DNA of 64,000 nucleotides from Nitrosomonas ureae (GCF_001455205.1 NZ_CP013341.1:2046001-2110000); one strand, 5' to 3'. Shown: positions 17,701 through 24,055, numbered from the stretch's first letter. Numbers and translations: made by a program. Notes: generated from the letters alone by a model not told the origin.

Positions 17701-17993
17701 TTGACGCCTTCGGTCAGCAGGCGATGAAAGGTTTCATTGTTAGTCAGTAATTCGGGGGAATGAATGCGCGCAACTTCTTTCAACGTAGCCTGTAATACCG
17801 TAGCCGTCATACCCGGATTGATGCGCTGGAGCGCTTTGCCCAACCGGCCGGTGAGCAGCACCTCGTCATAGCGGCTGCGTTCCGGGTGATCGCTATCGGG
17901 GGAAATGTCAGGCGCGTAGATATGACTGTAACCGAGCTGCTCAAACAGTTCGATCGCCAACGCTTCAATCGCCGATTCGTTGAGTTTAGTCAT
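14733..17993 (-). CDS. hsdR: type I restriction enzyme, R (motor/nuclease) subunit
   Basis: About 1086 aa from ATG 17993 (MTKLNESAIEALAIELF); this start overlaps the vapC end by 8 bases and is preferred over one 18 codons upstream. PD-ExK nuclease: RPDLVLFVNGIPLVVIELK near residue 160. Motor: Walker A HTQGSGKS, DEAH in VVIADEAHRTQYG, FTGTPI, and motif VI LMQAIARVNR. Compared with the usual family layout there are two in-frame insertions made by the GTAG palindrome: one in the loop before ELETLINGMLNK (repeat at 17288-17315) and one just before PASYGLASV, ahead of Walker A (repeat at 17039-17081). Both lie between conserved blocks, so the enzyme may still work. The gene is separated from hsdS by four other genes. 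Confidence 0.94.
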   Translation of the reverse strand: MTKLNESAIEALAIELFEQLGYSHIYAPDISPDSDHPERSRYDEVLLTGRLGKALQRINPGMTATVLQATLKEVARIHSPELLTNNETFHRLLTEGVKVSTQHEGHERGEIVWLIDFDNPGNNEFVVADQFTVIENSQNKRPDLVLFVNGIPLVVIELKNAADENASTQSAFRQLETYKRSIPGLFTYNALLVISDGLEAKAGSLSAGFSRFMTWKIPDDVGAMHGVGANDYLPLRFELETLINGMLNKKTLLDLVRHFVVFEQSKKEDPKTGVISIHTVKKIAAYHQYYAVNAAVASTLRAAAVGANDVGANNHLPLQVNEPPASYGLASVTQQPNGDKKAGVVWHTQGSGKSLSMVFYTGKIVLALNNPTIVMITDRNDLDDQLFDTFAACKQLLRQEPRQVENRQQLKELLRVASGGVIFTTIQKFQPEEGNVYETLSDRHNIVVIADEAHRTQYGFSAKTVDDKNASGEVIGKKIVYGFAKYLRDALPNATYLGFTGTPIEKTDVNTPAVFGNYVDIYDIAQAVEDGATVRIFYESRLAKVALSEEGRKLIKALDDDLDQDELTDTQKAKAKWTQMEALIGSERRIQNIAQDLINHFEARQEVFAGKGMIVCMSRRIAAELYAEIVKLRPVWHSDDLNKGMIKVVMTAASSDGPNMAQHHTSKQQRKLLAERMKDDSDELKLVIVRDMWLTGFDAPCMHTLYIDKPMKGHNLMQAIARVNRVHGDKPGGLVVDYLGIASDLKEALSFYSEAGGKGDPTLMQEQAVQLMLEKLKVVFAMYHGFRYEDYFAADTSKKLALILAAEDHILGLDDGKKRYINEVTALSLAFAIAIPHEQALVVKDEVAFFQAVKARLSKFDSTGGGKTDEAIETTIRQVIDRALVSEQVIDVFDAAGIKKPDISILSEDFLAELKNYRHKNVALEVLKKLLNDELKVRAKVNLMQSRSLMEMLENAIKKYHNKILTAAEVIEELIKISKEIVASDREAEKLQLSTFEYAFYTAVASNDSARELMQNDQLRELAVVLTQRVRQNASIDWTIKESVRAKLKVIVKRTLKQYGYPPDMQLLATEMVLKQAELIANELAA
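17039..17081. repeat. GTAG palindrome plus half-unit, inside hsdR
   Basis: Full 28-bp copy at 17039-17066: arms GTAGGGGCAAAT and ATTTGCCCCTAC around GATT. It is followed directly by a 15-bp half-unit (ATCATTCGCCCCTAC). On the hsdR strand it is read in frame as VGANDVGANNHLPL, between Ala-rich AAA and NEPPASYGL. Confidence 0.92.
17288..17315. repeat. GTAG palindrome, inside hsdR
   Basis: Full 28-bp copy: arms GTAGGGGCAAAT and ATTTGCCCCTAC around AATC, preceded by CC on the plus strand. HsdR reads it as VGANDYLPLR. Adjacent GGCCCCAACATCATC (17325-17339) resembles a decayed extra half-unit and is translated as DDVGA. Confidence 0.92.
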
Positions 17994-18360
17994 GGTGAAC
18001 TGATGCTGCCAAATTAAGACGTAACGCGGCTGCCAGAAGCCGCTCATCCTGTGTCCACAGCCGGGTATTGCCGGATAACCGTGTGGAAGCCAACAAATGC
18101 GCGTCGATCAATCCGATGCCTAAACCAAATAGCGCATGTTGCTCGATGAAAACATTCACTTCATCGGCAAACGCAATGGGGGCTTGGGGCAGGTTATCCA
18201 GTGCGGCCAGAATGGCTTCACGCTGGCGCAAATGGCCCAGCGCCAGTTCGCCACGAACAAAGGGGTGACCTAATACGCTGTTCCCGGTCAGCAGGCGGAC
18301 TAAATGCGGATCGTTATTGCGCAGATGGTTAATCCAAACCGAGGTGTCGACCAGAATCAT
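17986..18360 (-). CDS. vapC: PIN-domain ribonuclease toxin, VapC family
   Basis: 124 aa. PIN signature at the N-terminus, MILVDTSVWINHLRNND (first acidic Asp), with further acidic residues in RGELALGHL, GIGLIDAHLLAS and the late TQDERL. VapC toxins cut tRNA or rRNA and are neutralised by their cognate VapB. It begins 8 bp after vapB and ends inside the start of hsdR, so toxin and restriction genes are transcriptionally tied. Confidence 0.9.
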   Translation of the reverse strand: MILVDTSVWINHLRNNDPHLVRLLTGNSVLGHPFVRGELALGHLRQREAILAALDNLPQAPIAFADEVNVFIEQHALFGLGIGLIDAHLLASTRLSGNTRLWTQDERLLAAALRLNLAASVHHD

Positions 18361-18368
18361 TGCGGCGG

Positions 18369-18563
18369 TTATTCGCTGGTTTGTCGGCGAGGGATAGCAT
18401 TCAGCTGTGGCTCAGAGCCGCCCAAATTGGCCAGCCTTTTGGCGCTTTCCCGTTCGATCAGCGCTTTCAAGGCTTCTTTGACCAATGCGGATTTCTCTTG
18501 CACATGGGTCAAGGCTTGCGCTTTTTCCAGTAATTCGTCATCCAATACGATGGTGGTTCTCAT
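18369..18563 (-). CDS. vapB: antitoxin, VapB family
   Basis: 64 aa. N-terminal ribbon-helix-helix-like segment RTTIVLDDELLEKAQALT, matching the VapB (DUF2191) group, followed by a basic and then Gln/Arg-rich tail that would wrap the toxin. It is directly upstream of vapC, as is standard, and preceded by a GGAG-type site. It should bind its own promoter together with VapC. Confidence 0.88.
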   Translation of the reverse strand: MRTTIVLDDELLEKAQALTHVQEKSALVKEALKALIERESAKRLANLGGSEPQLNAIPRRQTSE

Positions 18564-18617
18564 GGTTCTCCTCCAAATAGATCATCGAATGATGCGCTTT
18601 CTTGTGCACGAAGACAA

Positions 18618-18645
18618 GTAGGGGCCAATAATCATTGGCCTCTAG
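18618..18645. repeat. variant GTAG palindrome at the 3' end of the RAYT gene
   Basis: GTAGGGGCCAAT ... ATTGGCCTCTAG. Relative to the consensus, the A-to-C change in the left arm is matched by a compensating change in the right arm, so the stem is kept. The TAG stop of the transposase gene (18642-18644) lies within the right end of the element. Confidence 0.85.
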
Positions 18646-19115
18646 ACATGGTAGGTATCGGTTTCCCAACGTTGCGGATTGGTTTGAATATATTCCGCGA
18701 TTTTCAGGTAAGCATCCTCATTGCGGATAATGTGCTCGTAATAATTGCGCTGCCAAACCGTATGAATATCGGTATTGGCGCGAAACCATCGGGTAATGCC
18801 AATTCTGAATCCCCGCACCATAGATCCAATCGTGCGGGATGTGCCATGTTGCAATGGCCGGGGTGTTTCGTTAAATTGTGTGGGTGTTTCGTTGGATGGT
18901 AGGGGCAAATAATGTAGGGGCAAATAATTATTTGCCCCTACGGGATTCGTGCCATTGATGATGATAATCCCATGCACATGATTAGGCATGATCACGAATT
19001 CATCCAATGTGACCTGCGGAAAATGCTCGGGTATCGCACCCCAGCATTTTTCTACGATCTGTCCCGCTGTATTCAACACCATAACCCCATCAACAATTTC
19101 CCCAAACAACGGCAT
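18642..19115 (-). CDS. REP-associated tyrosine transposase (RAYT), 5'-truncated
   Basis: 157 aa from the first usable ATG. Y1/HUH transposase of the RAYT type: HUH motif in FVIMPNHVHGIIII near residue 45 and the C-terminal block WQRNYYEHIIRNEDAY, with the likely catalytic Tyr, then YIQTNPQRW. RAYTs cut single strands at GTAG-marked REP hairpins. The typical N-terminus is incomplete: recognisable family sequence (DYSQDGAYFITVCTHNR) continues upstream of the ATG to about 19166 with no canonical start codon, where it merges into a GTAG repeat. A repeat copy (18899-18941) also sits inside the gene and is read as VGANNYLPL. The element is thus probably inactive or weakly active, but its repeats surround it. 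Confidence 0.85.
   Translation of the reverse strand: MPLFGEIVDGVMVLNTAGQIVEKCWGAIPEHFPQVTLDEFVIMPNHVHGIIIINGTNPVGANNYLPLHYLPLPSNETPTQFNETPRPLQHGTSRTIGSMVRGFRIGITRWFRANTDIHTVWQRNYYEHIIRNEDAYLKIAEYIQTNPQRWETDTYHV
18899..18941. repeat. GTAG half-unit plus full palindrome, inside the RAYT gene
   Basis: Half-unit GTAGGGGCAAATAAT (18899-18913) followed by a full copy (18914-18941) with AATT in the centre and GGG after it. It is inserted between the HUH motif and the catalytic Tyr region of the transposase and translated in frame. Confidence 0.92.
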
Positions 19116-19155
19116 CCGGTTATGTGTACAAACGGTAATAAAATAGGCCCCATCC

Positions 19156-19178
19156 TGGGAATAATCATTTGCCCCTAC
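19156..19178. repeat. half GTAG palindrome at the RhuM-Fic / RAYT junction
   Basis: ATTTGCCCCTAC (19167-19178) followed by GG is one intact arm. The other arm is replaced by RAYT coding sequence (the TGGGAATAATC side), so the join between repeat and transposase is visible. Its CTA gives the TAG stop of the RhuM-Fic gene. Confidence 0.85.
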
Positions 19179-20173
19179 GGATTATTGCCATTGATCAAAT
19201 TGATGATGACTTTCACCATCGTATCTTTTTCCTCCGGTTTGCTTTCGGCAATCAATAACGTAAACGCAACCAAGGCATTATCGGCAATGCGCTTTTCTCC
19301 ATCAGTGTTAAATAAATAATCATGACGCGCCAGAAACCAGACAAACAGCGCGGCGGCAATGCGTTTGTTGCCATCGGAAAAGGAATGATTCTTGACGATG
19401 AAATACAGCAGATTGGCCGCTTTTTCCTCGATGCTGGGATAGAGTTCTGTGCCGCCAAACGTTTGGTAAATGGTTTCCAACGAGCTTTTGAAGGAATCAT
19501 CTTTTTCATTGCCGAACAATCCGCTCAGTTTCTCCTGTTCACGCCACAGCCGGATTTGCTGGATCGCTTCATCATAGGAAATTCTGCGCGGCCCGGTTTG
19601 CTGGATTCCGATCACTTGTAAACGCTGGTGATCGTAATCGTCCAGCACTGTCAATGCGTGGCTGTATTGCTCCAGGATCGACAAGATGCCTTGCGATTCG
19701 GATGCGGTCAGGTTTTGCTGCTGGAACAAACGGGATGACAACGCAATCGCCTGTTTTAAATCCGCGAGTTTTTGTTGTTGTTCCTGAAGTTTCTGCTCAT
19801 TCAGTGCATAACCTTGCACCAGAAATTGTTTGAGCACGTGACTGGCCCAGATACGGAATTGCGTACCTTTTTTGGAATTGACGCGGTAACCGACGGAAAT
19901 GATCATATCCAGATTGTAATGTTCAATCTCGCGGCTGACCTTGCGTTCGCCTTCCTGTTGAACTATCCGGAATTTCCGGATGGTTGCCTCAGCCGCGAGT
20001 TCCTGTTCCGCAAGCACATTGCGAATATGCTCATTGATGGTGCGTACATCCTTGCCAAACAAAGACGACAGTTGGCGCTGAGTCAGCCAAACCGTGTCTT
20101 GATCCAGCGTAACCTCAAGCCGTACGCTGCCATCGGCGGATTGATAAATAGTAATTTGGTCTCGCGTATTCAT
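19175..20173 (-). CDS. RhuM-type protein with C-terminal Fic/Doc domain
   Basis: 332 aa. The N-terminal two-thirds is the RhuM (virulence-associated, phage-antirepressor-like) region: TVWLTQRQLSSLFGKDVRTI, HYNLDMIISVGYRVNSKKGT and FRIWASHVLKQFLVQGYALN. The C-terminal third is a Fic/Doc fold with HSFSDGNKRIAAALFVWF, a variant of HPFxDGNKR; the catalytic His and the DGNKR loop are present, so AMP transfer or kinase-like activity is possible. It sits between hsdS and hsdR, a recurrent place for accessory genes in type I loci. The stop codon (CCG TAG) comes from the adjoining GTAG repeat. It may be a toxin or a regulator; no separate antitoxin is seen. Confidence 0.88.
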   Translation of the reverse strand: MNTRDQITIYQSADGSVRLEVTLDQDTVWLTQRQLSSLFGKDVRTINEHIRNVLAEQELAAEATIRKFRIVQQEGERKVSREIEHYNLDMIISVGYRVNSKKGTQFRIWASHVLKQFLVQGYALNEQKLQEQQQKLADLKQAIALSSRLFQQQNLTASESQGILSILEQYSHALTVLDDYDHQRLQVIGIQQTGPRRISYDEAIQQIRLWREQEKLSGLFGNEKDDSFKSSLETIYQTFGGTELYPSIEEKAANLLYFIVKNHSFSDGNKRIAAALFVWFLARHDYLFNTDGEKRIADNALVAFTLLIAESKPEEKDTMVKVIINLINGNNP

Positions 20174-20188
20174 ATTTTTATGCGGTTT

Positions 20189-20216
20189 GTTGGGGCAAAT
20201 GATTATTTGCCCCTAC
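20189..20216. repeat. GTAG palindrome overlapping the hsdS stop
   Basis: GTTGGGGCAAAT ... ATTTGCCCCTAC around GATT, then GGAT. One mismatch (GTT for GTA) in the left arm. The TAG stop of hsdS (20213-20215 on the minus strand) is the outer end of the element. Confidence 0.92.
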
Positions 20217-21433
20217 GGATAATCAACCCGCACCTCGCCGTTCATTAGTTTGGGGAGCAGGGTGTCGCGGAGGGTTCCGAGGGTGCGGATTTGTTTTGAA
20301 TTAGAATTTATTTTCAGAAAAAATGACTCAACTATTTTATTGAATTCATTAGTCTTGTAATTATCCGGGATTATTATTTTGAAGCTTAATAAATCAGTTT
20401 TTTTTAAATGAGGAATTGTTGTGCCGACACTTGAATTGATAATCTGATTCTGTACGTCTTCACTTCGTAAAAATAAAAATAGGTAGTAGTTGCTCAGATG
20501 GTTTTTATTTACTCGTAAGGCAATCATGTCTTGAGCAATACAGAAATCAACTGGATTGGGAGCTAAATTTATACATCCGGGAGTGCCTTTATTTACAAAA
20601 ATCAAATCCCCCGGTTCAGGGTGAGAGCGGAACCAATTGCTATATGTTTCTTCACTTATATATCTAATCTTTTCGTATGTTGGGAAAATATTGTTGTTCT
20701 TAATGCAGTTTGTCGCAATTAGCGGTATTCCAGTTTCACTTGTTGGTGCTGTTTTGCCTCTATTGTCTACAACAAATTCAAGAATATCTTTTAACTCTTT
20801 TTCATTCCAATTATCCTGTACTTCCTCCACAAACCACTGCCTGAACAACGTTTCAGCCATGGCTTCGAGGGTTTTGTTCTGGCGGTGCAACAGGTCTATT
20901 TTCTTTGAGGTATAAAAATAAAACTGACCTATTGATCGCTGCGCGTCCCGTTCTGGATATGGCAACATCAATTTATCAAAATCAGACTTTTTTAAATGTG
21001 GTATTACTCCACTAACATCCAAATTTTTTATTTGAGCTTGAACCTCATCGGAGCGCAAAGCTGCAAACAAGAACAATGGATCAATAACCTTTTCATCGAC
21101 CCTCAACGCCACCATATCTTGTGCAATTACAAAATTAACTGGGTCAGGGATTAAACAAACTGCTCCATTTTGACTCCCTTTTAGCGTAAGCAACAGGTCT
21201 CCTGGCTCAGGGTGAGATCTGAACCAATTGTCATATGTTTCTTGCGAGACATATCGAAGGTTTTCGTACACAGGATAAAGATTGTTATTGTTTATGCAGT
21301 TAGTTGCTATAAGTGGTATTCCAGTTTTCTCTGTTGGTGCTGTCCGTCCTCTATTATCTACAACAAATTTTGTTGTTTTTGATAAAGGAATTTCTTGTTG
21401 TATCGAATGCATCTTTCTTACCACATTGCTCAT
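20213..21433 (-). CDS. hsdS: type I restriction enzyme, S (DNA-specificity) subunit with duplicated recognition domains
   Basis: 406 aa; ATG 21433 overlaps the hsdM stop (ATGA). Two target-recognition domains with helical spacers (RQNKTLEAMAETLFRQWF and the C-terminal RTLGTLRDTLLPKLMNGEV). The two domains are close copies: FVVDNRGRTAPTEKTGIPLI against FVVDNRGKTAPTSETGIPLI, then NWFRSHPEPGDL in both and IPHLKK in both. In type I enzymes the two domains read the two halves of a bipartite site, so a symmetric (palindromic) target is predicted. The C-terminus VRVDYP is followed at once by a TAG supplied by the GTAG repeat, so the original end may have been replaced. Confidence 0.92.
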   Translation of the reverse strand: MSNVVRKMHSIQQEIPLSKTTKFVVDNRGRTAPTEKTGIPLIATNCINNNNLYPVYENLRYVSQETYDNWFRSHPEPGDLLLTLKGSQNGAVCLIPDPVNFVIAQDMVALRVDEKVIDPLFLFAALRSDEVQAQIKNLDVSGVIPHLKKSDFDKLMLPYPERDAQRSIGQFYFYTSKKIDLLHRQNKTLEAMAETLFRQWFVEEVQDNWNEKELKDILEFVVDNRGKTAPTSETGIPLIATNCIKNNNIFPTYEKIRYISEETYSNWFRSHPEPGDLIFVNKGTPGCINLAPNPVDFCIAQDMIALRVNKNHLSNYYLFLFLRSEDVQNQIINSSVGTTIPHLKKTDLLSFKIIIPDNYKTNEFNKIVESFFLKINSNSKQIRTLGTLRDTLLPKLMNGEVRVDYP

Positions 21434-23079
21434 ACCTTCACCCGAGCCAAACTCTCCTGAATTGCTTTATTCAGTGCCGCTTCTTCCTGCAATTGTGCCT
21501 CAAATTCCGCTTTCAACGCAGCAAACCGTTCGGGGAAATTAAAATCATCCTCTTCGTCCGGCAGGCCGACATACCGTCCCGGTGTCAGCACATAATCCAG
21601 TTCGGCGACGCGTTCCACCGGCACTGAGGCACAGAAGCCTTTGATGTCTTGATACGGCTGGATTCCCGCCTGCGCGGGAATGACGGCGGGGTTGCGCCAG
21701 GCGTGGTAGGTGCTGGCGATTTGTTGGATGTCGTCATGCGACAATTCGCGCGTGCGGCGGTTGATTAAATGGCCGAGGTTGCGGGCGTCGATGAACAGAA
21801 TTTCGTGGGGGTGTGGGTGATGGTGTTGGGGCGGATTTTGTTGGGGCAAATGATTATTTGCCCGTACATCATTTGCCCCTACGGTTATCCCCGTATGCCC
21901 CCCAATATCCATTCCCGCGCGATTCCGATTCAAAAACCACAATGCCGCCGGAATCTGCGTATTCAGGAACAATTTGGCGGGCAGGTTGACGATACAGTCG
22001 ATCAGGTTGCCGTCGGTAATGAGGTGCTTGCGGATGTCGCCTTCGCCGGAGGTTTTGGAGGTGAGGGCGCCTTTGGCCAACACCACCCCGGCGATGCCGG
22101 TGGGCGACAGGTGATAGACGAAATGCTGCAACCAGGCGAAGTTGGCGTTACCGGGCGGCGGTGTGCCGTATTGCCAGCGCGCGTCGCCGCGCAGTTGTTC
22201 GCCGCTCCAGTCGCTGACGTTGAACGGCGGATTGGCGATGATGAAATCGGCTTTCAGGTCTTTGTGCGCGTCGTTCAGGAACGAGCCTTCGTTGTTCCAT
22301 TTGACTTGCGAGCTGTCGATGCCACGGATGGCCAGGTTCATTTTCGCCAGCCGCCAGGTGGTTTGGTTGCTTTCCTGCCCGTAGATGGAAATATCGTTGA
22401 TGCGGCCTTGGTGTTCTTCGACAAACTTTTCCGATTGCACGAACATGCCGCCGGAACCGCAGCACGGATCGAAGACGCGCCCTTGGTACGGTTCGAGCAT
22501 ATTCACCAGCAGTTCGACGATGCTGCGCGGGGTATAGAACTGGCCGCCTTGCTTGCCTTCGGCCAGTGCGAATTCCCCGAGGAAATATTCGAACACATGG
22601 CCGAGCACATCCTGACTGCGCGCTTTGGCATCGCCGAGCGCAATATTGCCGATCAGGTCGATCAATTCACCCAGTGAGGTGGGATCGAGGTTTTGCCGTG
22701 CGTAGACTTTGGGCAATACGCCTTTGAGCGATGGATTTTCCTTTTCAATCGCATCCATTGCGGCATCGACATGCGTGCCGATATCGGGTTGCCTGGCTTG
22801 TGCCACCAGATGTGGCCAGCGTGCTTCGGCGGGAACAAAGAAGACATTCTCCGCCTGGTATTCATCCTTGTCTTCGGGATCGGCGCCGGCCAAATCGCCT
22901 TCGCCTTTTTCAAGCCGGGCGTGCAGTTCCTCAAACGCATCAGAGATGTATTTGAGGAACATCAATCCGAGCACGACATGCTTGTATTCCGCCGCGTCGA
23001 TGTTTTTGCGCAATTTGTCGGCGGCTTTCCACAGTTGTTTTTCCAATGGCTCTGTTTTGATTTCTTTGGTTTTAGCCAT
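21430..23079 (-). CDS. hsdM: type I restriction enzyme, M (methyltransferase) subunit
   Basis: 549 aa from ATG 23079. HsdM N-terminal helical domain (LWKAADKLRKNIDAAEYKHV), SAM-binding motif VFDPCCGSGGMF and catalytic NPPF (FIIANPPFNVSDW) of adenine-N6 methyltransferases. Towards the C-terminus the usual blocks (ALWFLNRNRAG, EILFIDARNLG, HAWRNP, DYVLTPGRYVG) are interrupted by two foreign in-frame peptides. One comes from the GTAG palindrome (VGANDVRANNHLP, repeat 21840-21882), the other from a GGATTCCCGC-type repeat (VIPAQAGIQ, repeat 21658-21684). A His/Pro-rich stretch (QHHHPHPHE) is next to the first. It modifies host DNA with HsdS and is the first gene of the operon. Confidence 0.95.
   Translation of the reverse strand: MAKTKEIKTEPLEKQLWKAADKLRKNIDAAEYKHVVLGLMFLKYISDAFEELHARLEKGEGDLAGADPEDKDEYQAENVFFVPAEARWPHLVAQARQPDIGTHVDAAMDAIEKENPSLKGVLPKVYARQNLDPTSLGELIDLIGNIALGDAKARSQDVLGHVFEYFLGEFALAEGKQGGQFYTPRSIVELLVNMLEPYQGRVFDPCCGSGGMFVQSEKFVEEHQGRINDISIYGQESNQTTWRLAKMNLAIRGIDSSQVKWNNEGSFLNDAHKDLKADFIIANPPFNVSDWSGEQLRGDARWQYGTPPPGNANFAWLQHFVYHLSPTGIAGVVLAKGALTSKTSGEGDIRKHLITDGNLIDCIVNLPAKLFLNTQIPAALWFLNRNRAGMDIGGHTGITVGANDVRANNHLPQQNPPQHHHPHPHEILFIDARNLGHLINRRTRELSHDDIQQIASTYHAWRNPAVIPAQAGIQPYQDIKGFCASVPVERVAELDYVLTPGRYVGLPDEEDDFNFPERFAALKAEFEAQLQEEAALNKAIQESLARVKV
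21658..21684. repeat. GGATTCCCGC-type dispersed repeat, inside hsdM
   Basis: GATTCCCGCCTGCGCGGG forms a short GC-rich hairpin (ATTCCCGC with GCGGGAAT) and belongs to a repeat family very widespread in betaproteobacteria and Neisseria. On the hsdM strand it encodes VIPAQAGIQ, a well-known signature of such intragenic copies. It is unrelated in sequence to the GTAG palindrome. Confidence 0.88.
21840..21882. repeat. GTAG palindrome plus half-unit, inside hsdM
   Basis: Full copy 21840-21867 (GTTGGGGCAAAT ... ATTTGCCCGTAC, two arm substitutions) followed by half-unit ATCATTTGCCCCTAC (21868-21882) and GG. It has the same half-plus-full architecture as the copies in hsdR and RAYT. Confidence 0.92.
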
Positions 23080-23375
23080 GGCGTCATTCTTTACTTTTTA
23101 GCATCGCGATAAACAGTGCAGGGTTGGATTATTGATCAGGAGGTTTATGACATAAAAACCCGAGGACTTCAAACTTTCTGCAATTGGATTCGGTATCGAT
23201 GTTTGATTGTTAGAAAGGATTCTGTCTGCAATTTAAGGTGTGTATCCTTGAGTAGAGATCATCGCGCGATAACGAATGACAGCCGGTATTGGTATCATAG
23301 GCCATTGCGCAAACCTCAAAGCAAATACATCATTCAGCGTTTAATTAGTGACGGGAAATATTAGAACGATTCATC
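23080..23375. other. intergenic region between hsdM and arfB
   Basis: About 296 bp between divergent genes. It should contain the hsdM promoter on the minus strand and the arfB promoter on the plus strand. I see no convincing gene, repeat or regulator site; a reading frame at 23116-23364 lacks a ribosome-binding site and any family signature. Confidence 0.45.
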
Positions 23376-23795
23376 ATGTTGATATTATTGAACAACATCA
23401 CCATACCCTTGACTGAGATCGAGATCCAGGCGGTACGCTCGCAAGGCGCCGGCGGGCAGAATGTGAATAAAGTATCGACCGCGATTCATTTGCGCTTCGA
23501 TATCAACGCGTCATCCTTGCCGGAATATTACAAAGAGAAGCTATTGAATTTGAAAGACAGCCGGATCTCCAGCGAAGGTGTCGTGATCATCAAGGCGCAG
23601 CGGTCCCGCAGCCAGATCAAGAATAGGGAGGATGCGCTGAATCGTTTGCAGGCGCTGATCAACAGCGTCATTGTCGAGACCAAGCCGCGTAGACCCACGC
23701 AACCCACAAAGGCTTCCAGGATCAAGCGTCTGGAGGGGAAAACGCTTCAGAGCAGGAAAAAGTCGTTACGCGGCAAGATAGAGGAGGCGGAATAA
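23376..23795 (+). CDS. arfB: alternative ribosome-rescue factor / peptidyl-tRNA hydrolase
   Basis: 139 aa, the length of YaeJ/ArfB. The release-factor GGQ motif is intact in VRSQGAGGQNVNKVSTAIHL, and the Lys/Arg-rich C-terminal tail (RRPTQPTKASRIKR, RKKSLRGK) is the segment that enters the empty mRNA channel of stalled ribosomes. It frees ribosomes stuck on non-stop mRNAs by hydrolysing the peptidyl-tRNA. It is a single-gene unit. Confidence 0.95.
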   Translation: MLILLNNITIPLTEIEIQAVRSQGAGGQNVNKVSTAIHLRFDINASSLPEYYKEKLLNLKDSRISSEGVVIIKAQRSRSQIKNREDALNRLQALINSVIVETKPRRPTQPTKASRIKRLEGKTLQSRKKSLRGKIEEAE

Positions 23796-24055
23796 TCGTT
23801 TGAATCGCGCATGTTTGCCGTCAGGAAATACAATATTGCGAACTGACTGATATATCATTGAGTTAACGATCCCTTGCCTGTGTGTCATGCCGGTGAATTG
23901 TCACGGGGTTGATAAAATCATACATACAAAGGTGTAAATCCATTAATAGAGAGGCTTATTCGTGGCAAAAGCATCAGTTTTCTGTTAGCTTGCCGGGTGT
24001 GTGTTGGTAGCCCATGTTACTTGAACTGGAATAGCTCACATATGAGGTCACTTTC

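Noticed and set aside
17039..21882. CRISPR array made of the GTAG repeats
   Set aside because: Copies are irregularly spaced over nearly 5 kb, mostly within genes, with no spacers and no cas genes.
23116..23364. 82-codon frame upstream of arfB
   Set aside because: No ribosome-binding site, odd Cys/Arg/Trp-rich composition, no recognised motif.
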